5,040 bases of DNA from Comamonadaceae bacterium (lineage in GTDB: Bacteria; Pseudomonadota; Gammaproteobacteria; Burkholderiales; Burkholderiaceae_C), in NCBI GenBank assembly GCA_947466165.1, contig CANIDW010000148.1, positions 1-5,040 of the forward strand, read 5' to 3'. Positions 5,026 through 5,040 of the stretch are shown here, piece after piece. Below the pieces are notes generated by a model. It did no database searches and had not been told where the DNA came from. It saw nothing but the letters and a program-made list of their open reading frames with translations. The position numbers were made by a program, and so were the translations under genes. Within the stretch, counting starts at the first letter, position 1. Each line of letters opens with the position of its first letter.

Positions 5026-5040
5026 AGGGTCAACCCGCGA

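Overview
The window looks like an ordinary housekeeping segment of a betaproteobacterial chromosome, most likely Burkholderiales and probably Comamonadaceae (Rhodoferax/Polaromonas-like). This rests on the gene order petA-petB-petC-sspA-sspB, the style of the proteins (the SecA N-terminus, the SspA CPFSHRC and PHP motifs, the long Pro/Ala linker in SspB) and the moderately high GC content. The assignment comes from recognising families by eye, not from a search. No mobile element, CRISPR array or defence island is visible.

Layout. Positions 1-132 (minus strand) hold the first 44 codons of secA. Positions 133-354 are a divergent intergenic region with a perfect 16-bp palindrome and weak promoter-like signals. 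Positions 355-681 (plus) encode a small DciA/DUF721 protein. Positions 722-748 are a hairpin terminator shared by two converging units. Everything from there to the right end is on the minus strand. Read in the direction of transcription from right to left it is petA (Rieske protein), petB (cytochrome b), petC (cytochrome c1), sspA, sspB and tRNA-Thr(UGU). The tRNA starts only 12 nt after the sspB stop codon.

How the genes work together. petABC encodes the three catalytic subunits of the ubiquinol:cytochrome c oxidoreductase (complex III). The Rieske [2Fe-2S] protein and cytochrome c1 face the periplasm and cytochrome b spans the membrane. sspA and sspB form a regulatory pair. SspA is an RNA-polymerase-associated stringent-starvation protein with a glutathione-transferase fold. 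SspB delivers ssrA-tagged peptides to ClpXP. A GC-rich hairpin between petC and sspA, followed by a candidate promoter, suggests the ssp genes can be transcribed apart from the respiratory genes. The dciA product probably helps load the replicative helicase, and SecA drives protein export. These two are neighbours rather than members of the same pathway.

The points worth a second look are small-scale. They are a PVWY Qo motif and a 14-residue spacing between helix-D haem ligands in cytochrome b, a KR rather than RR Tat signal in the Rieske protein, a two-part hairpin between petA and petB, a sspA leader that could fold in two mutually exclusive ways around its ribosome binding site, and the tight sspB/tRNA-Thr junction. 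I found no convincing new system.
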